NCBI RefSeq assembly: GCF_002307475.1
Contig: NZ_NTMH01000052.1
Coordinates: 34,364 to 98,363, forward strand
Source of the DNA: Pantoea allii
GTDB lineage: Bacteria > Pseudomonadota > Gammaproteobacteria > Enterobacterales > Enterobacteriaceae
DNA length: 64,000 nucleotides
Direction of reading: 5' to 3'
A model generated the notes under the pieces. It worked only from the letters and a program-made list of their open reading frames with translations. It was not told the DNA's origin and searched no databases. Below, one piece after another: positions 26,932 to 35,950 of this stretch. Position 1 is the stretch's first letter, and each line of letters opens with the position of its first letter. The position numbers were made by a program, and so were the translations under genes.

Positions 26932-28041
26932 ATGCAGACTAAGACGGGGCAGCCATACGTGAACACACTCGAGATCCATAATGCCATGCTGACGTTCGAC
27001 GATTTTGTCGCACTGAACGGCATTTCACTTCAGGCCAAAAAAGGGCAGTTTGTCTCCCTGCTTGGCCCATCTGGATGTGGCAAAACCACGCTGCTTAAAG
27101 TTATTGCCGGCTTTCACAGTCTTGATAGTGGCGACGTGCTGATCCATCAACAGGACATGCATCATGTTAAGCCTGAACATCGCGACACAGCGATGTGCTT
27201 TCAGTCCTATGCGCTTTTTCCTCACCTTTCCGTTGCTGAAAATATCGGTTTTGGCCTGAAGCAGATGAAGATGGCAAAAACGGACATCCAGCAGCGCGTG
27301 GCGCAAACCGCCTCTCAGGTATCGCTGAATGCGCATTTGCCTAAGTTGCCTGCCCAGCTATCCGGCGGTCAGCAGCAGCGCGTTGCGCTGGCCAGAGCGC
27401 TGGCCGTGCGGCCGGAAATCGTTCTGTTTGATGAGCCACTGTCGAATCTGGATGCCAAATTACGCGACAGCGTTCGGTTGGAGATCCGACAGCTACAGCG
27501 TTCACATGGCTTTACCGCTATCTATGTCACGCACGATCGTGCCGAAGCCCTGTCGATGTCTGACGTCGTGGTGGTCATGAATGCGGGAAAGATTGAGCAA
27601 ACCGGCACCCCTGACGATATCTATTATTCGCCAGTAAACCGCTTTGTCGCGGGGTTTGTCGGTCAGGCTAACTTCATGAAAGCCCGCGTACTGGACGGGG
27701 ACAGCAGCACGGGTATTTATCGTATTGCGTGTGTCATGGGCGAAATGGAAATACACAGTCACCAGCCGCCCGTCTCAGACTCTGTCTATACCTTCTGGCG
27801 TCCTGAGGATGCCCTGCTGAGCGAACACAGCACGGGGAAAAACACCCGCGCTTTCGAGATCGGTGCAGTGAGTTTTCTTGGCAATATTTCTGAACTCCAG
27901 GTCCATCCGATTGGGCATGAAGAAACGGAATATCAGTGGTGTATCCAGTTGGTCGGCAAAAACCACATACAGGAAGGTGACCGGGTTAACTTCTCCATTG
28001 CGCCTGACAGAATCCGTTTTTTACAGGAAAGCTGTTCATGA
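26932..28041 (+). CDS. ABC importer ATP-binding protein (iron/polyamine/phosphonate-type family)
   Basis: A 369-residue ATPase of the PotA/FbpC group. Walker A GPSGCGKT is at 45-52, signature LSGGQ at 143-147, Walker B VLFDEP at 164-169, H-loop VTHDRAEAL. A C-terminal TOBE-like domain of about 120 residues follows (FWRPEDALL...SFLGNISELQV). The ATG at 26932 is chosen because GCAAGG precedes it at the proper distance; the open frame extends upstream without a ribosome-binding site. Its stop overlaps the permease start by four bases. With two permeases and a periplasmic protein it makes a complete importer, for which the neighbouring GDPD and IMPase suggest a glycerophosphodiester substrate. 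Confidence 0.9.
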   Translation: MQTKTGQPYVNTLEIHNAMLTFDDFVALNGISLQAKKGQFVSLLGPSGCGKTTLLKVIAGFHSLDSGDVLIHQQDMHHVKPEHRDTAMCFQSYALFPHLSVAENIGFGLKQMKMAKTDIQQRVAQTASQVSLNAHLPKLPAQLSGGQQQRVALARALAVRPEIVLFDEPLSNLDAKLRDSVRLEIRQLQRSHGFTAIYVTHDRAEALSMSDVVVVMNAGKIEQTGTPDDIYYSPVNRFVAGFVGQANFMKARVLDGDSSTGIYRIACVMGEMEIHSHQPPVSDSVYTFWRPEDALLSEHSTGKNTRAFEIGAVSFLGNISELQVHPIGHEETEYQWCIQLVGKNHIQEGDRVNFSIAPDRIRFLQESCS

Positions 28042-28904
28042 AAACACGCAACCGGAACAGGCTGTGTTGGCTGTTGGTTCTGCCTGCCGTCGCGCCGGTG
28101 GTGCTCACGCTGGTGCTGATTGTCATCATGGCGTTGGCCCAGTCCGTTGGCCTGTTTAATTTTGGCGCTCCGGCCCACTTCACGCTTCAGTACTGGCAAA
28201 CCATCCTGAACGACAGTCAGCTGTGGCGCGCGACAGGCTATTCACTCAAGATTGGCGTCATCAGTGCCGTTCTGTCCGTCGCGCTGGCGCTCCCGTTGGC
28301 GTTGTGGCTGAGAAAGCCCTTTCCCGGCTCAATGCTGATGGGCGGCTTGCTGAAAGCCCCGCTGATGGTGCACGGACTGGTCGCCGCGCTGCTGTTCATC
28401 AATCTGATCTCCTGGCAGGGCTTTATTAACCTGGGGTTACTTAAACTGGGGATCATCTCTCACCCCATCAGGATGCAGAATGACCGCTGGGGAATTGGCG
28501 TGATTATTTTGCAGGTCTGGAAACAGCTTCCCTATGCCTTGCTGATTATTACCGGCAGCCTGCGCGCCATTGGCGATGAACTCTTTGATGCCGCGCGAGA
28601 TTTGGGTGCCGGCAACGCTGCCCGGCTGTTACAGATCATTCTGCCTTTATCCATTAAATCCGTTCAGGTGTCGCTGGTGCTGATTTTCATCGGCGCATTG
28701 GGTGACTTTTCATTTCAGGTGGTTGCAGGGCCGACCAGCGTCTTTTCCCTGTCGCAATACATGCTGCGTTTCCCCGAAATCAGCGCCCAGGGCTGGAATC
28801 TTGCGGCGGTTGTCGCGGTTATTTTAATGCTGGCGGCTTTTGTCGGTGCGGTCGTGCTTGCCGGTCTGGCGAAATGGCTACAACAAGCCGGAGAAAACAA
28901 ATAA
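28038..28904 (+). CDS. ABC importer permease, first subunit
   Basis: A 288-residue inner-membrane permease of the binding-protein-dependent type with about six hydrophobic segments. The cytoplasmic EAA-like loop is GDELFDAARDLGAGNAARLL. It starts MKTRNRNRLCWLLVLPAVAP, with a basic end followed by the first membrane helix. Start and stop are overlapped with the ATPase gene (ATGA) and the second permease gene (TAATG), showing a tightly coupled operon. It resembles PotB/PhnU-type permeases. Confidence 0.9.
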   Translation: MKTRNRNRLCWLLVLPAVAPVVLTLVLIVIMALAQSVGLFNFGAPAHFTLQYWQTILNDSQLWRATGYSLKIGVISAVLSVALALPLALWLRKPFPGSMLMGGLLKAPLMVHGLVAALLFINLISWQGFINLGLLKLGIISHPIRMQNDRWGIGVIILQVWKQLPYALLIITGSLRAIGDELFDAARDLGAGNAARLLQIILPLSIKSVQVSLVLIFIGALGDFSFQVVAGPTSVFSLSQYMLRFPEISAQGWNLAAVVAVILMLAAFVGAVVLAGLAKWLQQAGENK

Positions 28905-29740
28905 TGCAAGCCAGAGAGACCTTGTCCCCGCTGCGGGTCATCATGATGATCCTGATCACCGCCCTGTTTATGCTGTGGCTGGTTATTCCCTTTATGTTGA
29001 CCGTACTGTGGTCACTCGTCGACAAAACCCATCCCTGGGCATGGCCAGATGCCCTGCCGCCCGTTCTCTCGCTGGGCCGTTGGGTCGAGGTATGGACCAC
29101 GACCGCGCTACCTCAGGCACTCAGGAACAGCTATCTACTGGCGGCAACCGTGTCCATCTGCACCCTGGTGCTGGCCCTGCCTGCGGCGTGGGCGTTCGGC
29201 AGAATGTCATTCTCCGGCAAGCACCTGTTACAGAATGCGATTTTACTGCCGCTGATCGTACCAGGGTTTGTCGTCGCGCTGTTTTTTTCCATGCTGTTGA
29301 ACGTCGCGGGCATCCACACCCGATTTGGCGGCATTTTGCTGGGACATACCATTATATTAATGCCCTACGCCGTGCGAATTCTGACCATCTCTTTCTCTCA
29401 AATACGCCAGGACACGCTCGATGCGGCACGCGATATGGGCGCCTCTGTTATTAATCGTTTTATTGTGGCTTGTTTACCCACCATCCGGCCCGGAATATTT
29501 GCCGCATTAATTATTGTCTTTACGTTATCAATAGAAGAATTCGCGATAAGTTTTATTGTCGGCTCACCCGATTTTATTACCGTGCCGACCATTCTGTATT
29601 CCTATCTGGGTTACAACTTTATCCGACCCAATGCGGCGGTTATTTCTTTAATGCTGGTTGTGCCAAATGTCATTTTAATGTTGATAGCAGAAAAATTACT
29701 GACTAAAAACCCTGTTGCCTCCTTTGCAGGAAAAGGCTGA
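28904..29740 (+). CDS. ABC importer permease, second subunit
   Basis: A 278-residue permease, PotC/PhnV-like, with about six membrane segments and the EAA loop DTLDAARDMGASVINRFIVA. It starts MQARETLSPLRVIMMILITA at ATG 28904, sharing one base with the stop of the first permease; an ATG 30 bases upstream in the same frame lies inside that gene and is rejected. It forms the heterodimeric channel with the previous gene product. Confidence 0.9.
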   Translation: MQARETLSPLRVIMMILITALFMLWLVIPFMLTVLWSLVDKTHPWAWPDALPPVLSLGRWVEVWTTTALPQALRNSYLLAATVSICTLVLALPAAWAFGRMSFSGKHLLQNAILLPLIVPGFVVALFFSMLLNVAGIHTRFGGILLGHTIILMPYAVRILTISFSQIRQDTLDAARDMGASVINRFIVACLPTIRPGIFAALIIVFTLSIEEFAISFIVGSPDFITVPTILYSYLGYNFIRPNAAVISLMLVVPNVILMLIAEKLLTKNPVASFAGKG

Positions 29741-29771
29741 CAGCCATTATCACTCGTTATTGGGGACTATT

Positions 29772-30875
29772 ATGTTCAGACTATTTGCCGCAATGTTATT
29801 GCTGGCCGGGGCTTTCTGTAGCCAGGCTCAGGATCTGACCACGATGAACTGGCAACAGATTGTCGAGCAGGCTAAGAAAGAAGGGACATTAACCTGGTAT
29901 CACTGGTATTACCAGGATCGTTTAAAAGAACAGGTCAGCCTGTTTGAAAAACAGTATGGCATTAAGGTCACGCTCTCTGAAGGCCCACTGCAGGGCAATA
30001 TTAATAAACTCATGGCTGACCGTGGACGTGAAGCGGGCGATATCGATCTGTTTTCCATTGGCGGTGGCGCCTTCGGTACGGTATCACCACAGCAGACATT
30101 TTTTGGTCCGATTAATACATTACTTCCTGAAGGTAAAACCCTAAATTATTCGATTGAGGGAACCGACAGCAAAGGCTATGGCGTGGCGTTTTGGGGCAAC
30201 CAGACGGGCCTGGCTTATGATTCCCGTCGCATGAAAGAAAGCGAGCTGCCCAGAACCCTGCCGCAGATAACGGCCTTCCTGCAAAGTCATCCACAGGAAT
30301 TTGGTTTTAACGTCGAAAACGGTGGGTCGGGTCCGGCGTTTATTGAGTCAGTCACTCGCACGCTGGTGCCGGGTTTTGATTTTACCAAAGGCGATGCCGA
30401 TGTAAAAAGCCTGACGGCGCTCCAGCCCGCCTGGAACTGGTTCAAACAGCAACGTCCCAATTACATCATTACCGCGTCTAACGCCGACAGCGTTACCCGA
30501 CTGGTCAGCGGCGAGTTTCTGCTGGTGCCGGCCTGGGAAGATTATCTGGTGGGCTTAGAAAACCACGGTGAAGTCCCTAAAACCATCAAACTTTATATTC
30601 CTGACTTCGGCATGCCCGGCGGCGGAAATATGGTGGCCATTCCTAAAAACGCACAACACAAAGCCGCAGCCTTGCTGTTTATACACTGGCTGACGCTGCC
30701 CACCACCCAACGGCTGTTTCAGCAGGTTTATGGCATCACGCCGCAAAATAAAGAAGTGAATCGCGATGCCGGGCTAATCAACAGCAAAGAGCGCATTCAT
30801 GGTACCCAGTTCATGCCTAAGCCGCTGGGTGATGAAGTCAGAACAGAATTTTCTAATCAGGTCTTACTCAAGTAG
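29772..30875 (+). CDS. ABC importer periplasmic substrate-binding protein (family 1)
   Basis: A 367-residue exported protein. The signal peptide MFRLFAAMLLLAGAFCSQAQ is cut around SQA/Q-D. The mature part starts with IVEQAKKEGTLTWYHWYY and has the family-1 binding-protein layout with SIGGGAFGTVSPQQTFFG and an aromatic-rich cleft, ending with IPDFGMPGGGNMVAIPKNAQ and a TLPTTQRLFQQVYG helix. It is similar in type to AfuA/PotD/PhnS-like proteins. The ATG at 29772 is preferred to that at 29715, as it opens the signal peptide. The substrate is inferred from neighbours, not from binding residues. Confidence 0.88.
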   Translation: MFRLFAAMLLLAGAFCSQAQDLTTMNWQQIVEQAKKEGTLTWYHWYYQDRLKEQVSLFEKQYGIKVTLSEGPLQGNINKLMADRGREAGDIDLFSIGGGAFGTVSPQQTFFGPINTLLPEGKTLNYSIEGTDSKGYGVAFWGNQTGLAYDSRRMKESELPRTLPQITAFLQSHPQEFGFNVENGGSGPAFIESVTRTLVPGFDFTKGDADVKSLTALQPAWNWFKQQRPNYIITASNADSVTRLVSGEFLLVPAWEDYLVGLENHGEVPKTIKLYIPDFGMPGGGNMVAIPKNAQHKAAALLFIHWLTLPTTQRLFQQVYGITPQNKEVNRDAGLINSKERIHGTQFMPKPLGDEVRTEFSNQVLLK

Positions 30876-30912
30876 ATCGGCGATACACCCATAACAGAAG
30901 GTAAAGCGAAGA

Positions 30913-31659
30913 ATGTCGAAGAAAAAACATCCTGTGCGCGTGGTGAACTCGCACCTGATTGCCCACCGTGGCGCGCCCCTGTTAGCGCCAGAAAACACGC
31001 TGCCTTCGTTTCAGGCGGCCGTTGAACACGGGGCAACGTGGATAGAGGTGGATGTCAAACTGACCAAAGATATGCACCCGGTGATTATTCATGATGATGC
31101 TGTCGACCGGACCACCAATGGTAAAGGCTATGTGGCGAACTTAACGCTGGATGAGATCCGCTCGCTGGATGCTGGCGTGCGTTACGGTCACATCTTTAAA
31201 GGCGTCAAAGTGCCCACGCTGGCTGAAACAGTGGGCTTTGTGCTGGATAAAGGCATCGGGCTGCAGCTGGAAATTAAGCCGACCTCAGGACAGGAAATTG
31301 AAACGGCGGAGATTGCGATTACCCAGTTGAAGTCGCTGTGGCCCGCAGGCGAGAAAAAGTTATTTATTAGCAGCTTCTCTGAACTCTCGTTACAGGTTGC
31401 CGCAAAAATTATGCCGGACGTCCCACGTGGACTGGCGGTGTGCGTGCCGCCGAAAGATCCTGCAGCGCTGCTCGCCAGAACAGATTGCCAGATCCTGCAT
31501 TTCCTGGGCGACTTCGCCACGGACGATGACCTGCAGCGCCTGTCCCATTCAGGGATTGAGTTCGCGATTGCCACCATTAATGACCCGGCACTGGCCCGCA
31601 AATATATCGACGCGGGCGCGCAAACGGTGTTAAGCGATATACCCGACTTAGCATTTTAA
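30913..31659 (+). CDS. Glycerophosphodiester phosphodiesterase (UgpQ type)
   Basis: A 248-residue cytoplasmic phosphodiesterase (E. coli UgpQ 247) that splits glycerophosphodiesters into glycerol-3-phosphate and an alcohol. The catalytic HRGA is at 18-21 with PENT at 26-29, then WIEVDVKLTKD and VIIHDDAVDRTTNGKG; GLQLEIKPTSG holds the later metal-site Glu and Lys. No signal peptide is present, so the substrate must be imported, most simply by the ABC system whose binding protein ends 37 bases before it. The IMPase gene upstream suggests glycerophosphoinositol, which would give inositol phosphate or inositol plus glycerol phosphate. Confidence 0.93.
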   Translation: MSKKKHPVRVVNSHLIAHRGAPLLAPENTLPSFQAAVEHGATWIEVDVKLTKDMHPVIIHDDAVDRTTNGKGYVANLTLDEIRSLDAGVRYGHIFKGVKVPTLAETVGFVLDKGIGLQLEIKPTSGQEIETAEIAITQLKSLWPAGEKKLFISSFSELSLQVAAKIMPDVPRGLAVCVPPKDPAALLARTDCQILHFLGDFATDDDLQRLSHSGIEFAIATINDPALARKYIDAGAQTVLSDIPDLAF

Positions 31660-31737
31660 TAAAAAGTATTTTAATAAAAAACCATCAGGGCATTACCTGC
31701 CTGAAGGGCTGGCACCAGGGAAAAGCATTATAAAAAA

Positions 31738-31758
31738 TGGCCATATTATTTATGGCCA
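31738..31758. terminator. Hairpin between GDPD and porin genes
   Basis: TGGCCATA at 31738-31745 pairs with TATGGCCA at 31751-31758 over a five-base loop; the following sequence is AT-rich (GATAATTGATTTTATTG) and an A-run precedes it, so it could act on either strand. It separates the ABC operon from the porin. Confidence 0.5.
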
Positions 31759-31870
31759 GATAATTGATTTTATTGTTTCGCTATTCGACAAAACGAATGT
31801 GACGTTGAAATAAATGCCGCCCTGCGCGGTTACATCCTCACGCTTCAATGACTAGATAAGGGTAGATGAT

Positions 31871-32950
31871 ATGCACAACAAAATAAAAACAGTCGCGCCG
31901 TATGCAATATGTTTTCTGGTTTCATTTTCTGCATGCTCCGCCGAAATTTATAATAAAGACGGTAATAAACTCGACCTCTACGGTAAAGTCGATGCACGCC
32001 ATGTGTTTTCCGATAATATCGCGGAAGATGGTGACAACTCTTATGCACGTCTGGGCTTTAAAGGTCAGACGCAAATTAACGATAAGCTTACCGGCTATGG
32101 TCAATGGGAATATAATTTCCAGTTGAATCACAGTGAAGGCGCCACCGACGCCCAAACAGGTAATGCCACGCGGTTGGGGTTTGCCGGTCTGAAGCTGGAT
32201 GACTTCGGTTCATTCGATTATGGTCGCAGCTTTGGCGCACTGTATATTGCCTCTGCCTACACAGACATGGCGCCAATCTACGGTTCTGGCACCATGACCA
32301 CCAACGATAACTTCCTGTCAAAACGCTCGACCGGTCTTGCGACCTGGCACTCCCCGGACTGGGGCGGATTAAAGTTAACCCTGCAGTACCAAGGGAAAAA
32401 TGATCGTTCAACCGCCAAACTGGCGAACGGGGATGGCTACGGTGCCGGTCTGACCTACAGCATCACCGATGGCCTGAGCATTGCCGCCGCGGGCATGAAA
32501 GCAAAACGTACCCTGACTCAGCAAGCTGACGGCCAGGGAGACGAGGCGACCGCCTGGGTAACGGCGGCGAAATATGATGCCAACCAAATCTATCTGGCCG
32601 CCATGTACGGTGAAGCCAACGATGTGACGCCTTATGGACAGCTGGCACAGGTCGCCGATAAAACCCATAACTTTGAGGCGATTGCGCAATACCAGTTCCT
32701 GAACGGCTTGCGTCCCTCTGTTGGGTTTGTGACACAGCGTGGCGAAAACCTGCAGGGCGCAGGGAATTTTGCCGGTGGCAGCCAGACTATGCAGAAATAT
32801 ATTGCGGTGGGCACCTACTACTATTTCAACAAGAACATGCTGACCTATGTGGATTACCGCATTAACTTGCTGAAAGAAAATGACTTTACGCGTGCAACCG
32901 GCATTACGACAAAAAACAGTATCGGTATGGGCCTGACTTATCAGTTTTAA
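31871..32950 (+). CDS. OmpC/OmpF-family trimeric porin
   Basis: A 359-residue outer-membrane beta-barrel. A signal peptide of about 24 residues ends CSA before EIYNKDGNKLDLYGKVDARH, the classical mature porin start. Barrel strands follow (SYARLGFKGQTQI; GYGQWEYNFQ; GLKLDDFGSFDYGRSFGALY with the constriction-loop region), ending GMGLTYQF with the C-terminal Phe for outer-membrane assembly. It does not correspond exactly to OmpC or OmpF; the lone position directly behind the ABC/GDPD operon suggests it admits the same substrate. A strong terminator follows. Confidence 0.92.
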   Translation: MHNKIKTVAPYAICFLVSFSACSAEIYNKDGNKLDLYGKVDARHVFSDNIAEDGDNSYARLGFKGQTQINDKLTGYGQWEYNFQLNHSEGATDAQTGNATRLGFAGLKLDDFGSFDYGRSFGALYIASAYTDMAPIYGSGTMTTNDNFLSKRSTGLATWHSPDWGGLKLTLQYQGKNDRSTAKLANGDGYGAGLTYSITDGLSIAAAGMKAKRTLTQQADGQGDEATAWVTAAKYDANQIYLAAMYGEANDVTPYGQLAQVADKTHNFEAIAQYQFLNGLRPSVGFVTQRGENLQGAGNFAGGSQTMQKYIAVGTYYYFNKNMLTYVDYRINLLKENDFTRATGITTKNSIGMGLTYQF

Positions 32951-33021
32951 CAGGCGGCTCCTGCCTGCACACGTGCTTTAACCTGTATCGCTTCAATCCT
33001 GAGAATCGCTACTGTCGCGAG

Positions 33022-33044
33022 GCCGGCGAATGCCGGCTTTTTTT
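33022..33044 (+). terminator. Rho-independent terminator of the porin gene
   Basis: GCCGGC, loop GAAT, GCCGGC, then seven T (33038-33044). Confidence 0.92.
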
Positions 33045-33067
33045 ACGTCAGTCCGCAAAGAAAATGG

Positions 33068-34006
33068 CTAAAGGGCGGAGGTGGCAGCGTGCCTGACGGG
33101 TGACGTGCCCTGACCCAGGTTTTCCAGCCATTTCACGTAAGCCTGATCCCACAGGGCGGCAGGCGTACCGGCTTTACCCAGTCCAAAACCATGTCCACCG
33201 CTGGAAAGCTGGATCAGCTGTACTGGCACACGATTGCGACGGCAGGTGTCACGCATTAACTGGGTATTAAAGGGTTTTGAGGTGTGATCGTCGCCGGCCT
33301 GGGCCAGAAATGTGGGCGGATACAGATTCGTCACGTAGTTTTGTACGGACCAACTGGCTTCTTCCTGCGGGCTGGCGTCGTTGCCCACCATCATCAGGTG
33401 AGTATTGGTATGTTGATACGGCGCTTCCAGCGTAATCACCGGATAAATCAGCCCTACGCTGTCGGCTTTTGGCACTTCCTGATCCAGCCTGTCAACGGGC
33501 GTGTATGACTGAAACTCCGGGCGCGCCGCCGCCATGCCCAGTAAATGCCCACCGGCTGAAAAGCCTAAGACATGCACTTTACGTTCAAACGATCGTATCA
33601 GGCGCAGGGCACGCTGTGCATCCTGCAAGGGCGCAAGATTGCCCGCCTGCCATTTCTCGCGCGGCAAACGATAGCTCAGCACGTAGGCGGTATAACCATT
33701 GGCATTTAACCAATGCGCGACGGGCCAGGCTTCGCGGCCCATCCCAATCCAGCGATAACCGCCACCGGCCGCGATTAATACCGCTTCGCCGTTGGGATTT
33801 TCTGGCCTGAAACGTTGAATCGCCGGGCTGACAATATTGGACCATGAACCCCATGCATCAACATGCAGGGTGCCAGACGGACCGCCGCCGCCGGGCGGTT
33901 CGTCCGGCCAGAGGGGAATAATATCATCGCGGGCAAACAGTTTGCTGGTAGCCAGTGAAAGCGCAAGCGCTCCTGTGCCGAAAATAAAGCGTCGACGCGT
34001 AATCAT
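33068..34006 (-). CDS. Tat-exported alpha/beta-hydrolase, carbohydrate-esterase type
   Basis: A 312-residue hydrolase. MITRRRFIFGTGALALSL is a twin-arginine-type signal (R-R-R-F), so a periplasmic location is likely. The fold has an oxyanion loop AAGGGYRWIG, the nucleophile elbow GFSAGGHLLG, the acid in QAGDDHTS and the histidine in SGGHGFGLG. Homologues include acetyl-xylan and rhamnogalacturonan-type esterases, which remove acetyl groups from plant polysaccharides. PDEPPGGGG after the signal is common in this group. It is transcribed toward the porin, from its own promoter region. Confidence 0.82.
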   Translation of the reverse strand: MITRRRFIFGTGALALSLATSKLFARDDIIPLWPDEPPGGGGPSGTLHVDAWGSWSNIVSPAIQRFRPENPNGEAVLIAAGGGYRWIGMGREAWPVAHWLNANGYTAYVLSYRLPREKWQAGNLAPLQDAQRALRLIRSFERKVHVLGFSAGGHLLGMAAARPEFQSYTPVDRLDQEVPKADSVGLIYPVITLEAPYQHTNTHLMMVGNDASPQEEASWSVQNYVTNLYPPTFLAQAGDDHTSKPFNTQLMRDTCRRNRVPVQLIQLSSGGHGFGLGKAGTPAALWDQAYVKWLENLGQGTSPVRHAATSAL

Positions 34007-34130
34007 GATGCCTGTTAAATCAATGCCATAAAGGTTAGCCGACCTTTTCGGCCCGCTGCGTTGTTATTATGTATCGCACATTTGGTTAAGACGCTGGCGA
34101 TTATGTACGCAATCGGTAGTGAAAATCCAT

Positions 34131-34157
34131 TAAAAAACGCGCCATTTTAGCGCGTTT
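34131..34157 (-). terminator. Terminator of the small exported protein gene
   Basis: On the minus strand AAACGCG, nine-base loop, CGCGTTT runs on into a T-stretch (plus 34131-34141 A-run). It ends about 20-45 bases after the stop at 34177. Confidence 0.8.
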
Positions 34158-34176
34158 ATTGACGATTTAACGGCGG

Positions 34177-34515
34177 TTAATCTTCTTGCTGAAACTGCGT
34201 CATTACCGTTTGCTCACACTGCTGCGAATTGGTACGCAGTTTGGCGCGTTCTTCATCGCCCAGTTGTAGCCATGCACTCGCCACTTCGTTTGCCAGCTCT
34301 TCGTCAAATTCAGGCTTACTGACGGCAGAGGAGGACTGCGATCCTGCCACGCTGGCTTTCATTTTTTCGACATACTGGTCAGCTGTCGAAACGCTTTTTT
34401 CACTGCTGACAATATGGCACAGCTGGCTGGCATACACGCTTTCTTCACTGTTCTCTGCCGCCAGTGCACTGCCAGAAGCCAGCATGCTCAGCAACAGTAT
34501 CTGAGATATCTTCAT
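34177..34515 (-). CDS. Small exported protein with two cysteines, unknown function
   Basis: A 112-residue protein. MKISQILLLSMLASGSALAA is a clear signal peptide cut after ALA. The mature part of about 93 residues is helical and acidic with exactly two cysteines (in ASQLCHIVSSEKS and TNSQQCEQTVM), likely joined by a disulfide in the periplasm. The second of two adjacent ATG codons is chosen because AGGAG then lies six bases away. I do not recognise a family; size and the disulfide recall HdeA-like acid-stress proteins, but the sequence does not match them clearly. Flanked by a CPA1 antiporter gene in the same direction, 27 bases upstream. Confidence 0.75.
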   Translation of the reverse strand: MKISQILLLSMLASGSALAAENSEESVYASQLCHIVSSEKSVSTADQYVEKMKASVAGSQSSSAVSKPEFDEELANEVASAWLQLGDEERAKLRTNSQQCEQTVMTQFQQED

Positions 34516-34545
34516 CATCTACTCCTGTTATCAGTTAACTCACTC

Positions 34546-35889
34546 TCATGACTGGCGCTGTTTCGCCTCCAGTCGCGCCTGGCGCCAGTTGAGCAGCGGC
34601 GTCACAGAAATACCGTGGACCACGATGCTGCACACCACCAGCGTCAGCGCCATATCAACCATTATCTTTGCCTCTGCCCCGACCATGCCATGGACCCAGG
34701 CAAACGCAATATAGTTAAGACTACCAATACCACGGATACCCAGCCAGCCAATCAGCAACCGCTGAGGAACCGGCATGCCAGTGCGCAGGGTCACCAGCCA
34801 GACGGCAAGCGGTCGCACCACCGCAAACAGCAACAGCCCAAGCAGGACGCCCTGCATGTTCCAGTGGTGCGCCATGGTCACGCCAAGTACCACCATCATC
34901 ATGGCAGCCAACAGGCGTTCGATAGTATCGCCAAAAGAGAGCGCATCGCCTACCACTAAACCGACCGATTTCACCATGCCACTGCTACGTTGCTGTAACC
35001 GTTTGTTGGGATTCACCAGCGCCTCGGCAGGCAGCAGCCGATCGTCATCGGGCATATCGTCTGGTTGGTAGCGTTTAAAGACGCCCAGCTCCGCACGGCG
35101 CAGGCCCAGACCAGCCGCAAAGGTGGCCAGAAAGCCCGAGGCACCGACCCATTCGGCCAGTGCATAGCTGAGCGCGATCAGCGCCAGCGCGAGGAAGTCA
35201 TTGGGTGCCACATCGCCGTGGGCATTGCGCAGCCGGGTGGCCAGCAGACCGACCAGGCGACCCAGTCCAAATCCCAACAGGATACCGCCGCCAATGGCCC
35301 ACACGACATCGACAGCAGCCCAGTGCGCCACCATGCCCGTGCCCAGGCTTTCGCCGTTAAACAGCAGCAGCGCCAGAATCAGTAAGGGCAGTGCGGAACC
35401 ATCGTTCATGCCCGCCTCACTGGAAATGGCTACGCGCAGGGCATCATCATCCTGAGCATCGCTCACGGAGATCAGGCTCGCCAGCACGGGATCGGTGGGC
35501 GCAACAATCGCGCCAAACGCCAGGGCAATGGGCCACGACAGCCCCACCAGCCAGTGAGACAGCAGCGTCATGGCCGCGACCGTCATCAACATCGCCGGGA
35601 ACGCCAGTAAGCCGCCAGCGCGCCAGCTCCGGGCCTTAAGCGGCAGGCGCAGCTTTAGGCCGGTAATGAACAACGACGCGGCCATGGTGATTTCAGTAAT
35701 GTGCGTGACGAGTTCCGCATGGCGAAGGATATCGATTTCGATAACATCAAATACCCACGGCCCGCAGGCTATCCCGGCTAACAAGAAAAGACCAAAAGAG
35801 GTCACCGGGCCACGGTGTATCCACCCTGACGCCAGCGACATTAATAACAGAAGACAGCCCGTCGCAGCTGTCCAGGCAATAAAGTTCAT
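34546..35889 (-). CDS. CPA1-family sodium (or potassium)/proton antiporter
   Basis: A 447-residue inner-membrane protein with about 12 hydrophobic segments. The antiporter core is visible: FGAIVAPTDPVLASLISVSD and ISSEAGMNDGSALPLLILAL, which contain the ND-type ion-binding residues, and WLGIRGIGSLNYIAFAW. It exchanges monovalent cations for protons, protecting against salt or alkali. It lies upstream of and in the same direction as the small exported protein. No regulatory RNA-binding C-terminal domain is present; the protein stops soon after the last helix. Confidence 0.87.
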   Translation of the reverse strand: MNFIAWTAATGCLLLLMSLASGWIHRGPVTSFGLFLLAGIACGPWVFDVIEIDILRHAELVTHITEITMAASLFITGLKLRLPLKARSWRAGGLLAFPAMLMTVAAMTLLSHWLVGLSWPIALAFGAIVAPTDPVLASLISVSDAQDDDALRVAISSEAGMNDGSALPLLILALLLFNGESLGTGMVAHWAAVDVVWAIGGGILLGFGLGRLVGLLATRLRNAHGDVAPNDFLALALIALSYALAEWVGASGFLATFAAGLGLRRAELGVFKRYQPDDMPDDDRLLPAEALVNPNKRLQQRSSGMVKSVGLVVGDALSFGDTIERLLAAMMMVVLGVTMAHHWNMQGVLLGLLLFAVVRPLAVWLVTLRTGMPVPQRLLIGWLGIRGIGSLNYIAFAWVHGMVGAEAKIMVDMALTLVVCSIVVHGISVTPLLNWRQARLEAKQRQS

Positions 35890-35950
35890 AACGCACCGTT
35901 TTAATTGAGTTTATGACTAAGCCTGGCACATTTGCTGACGGGCGGAAGGA

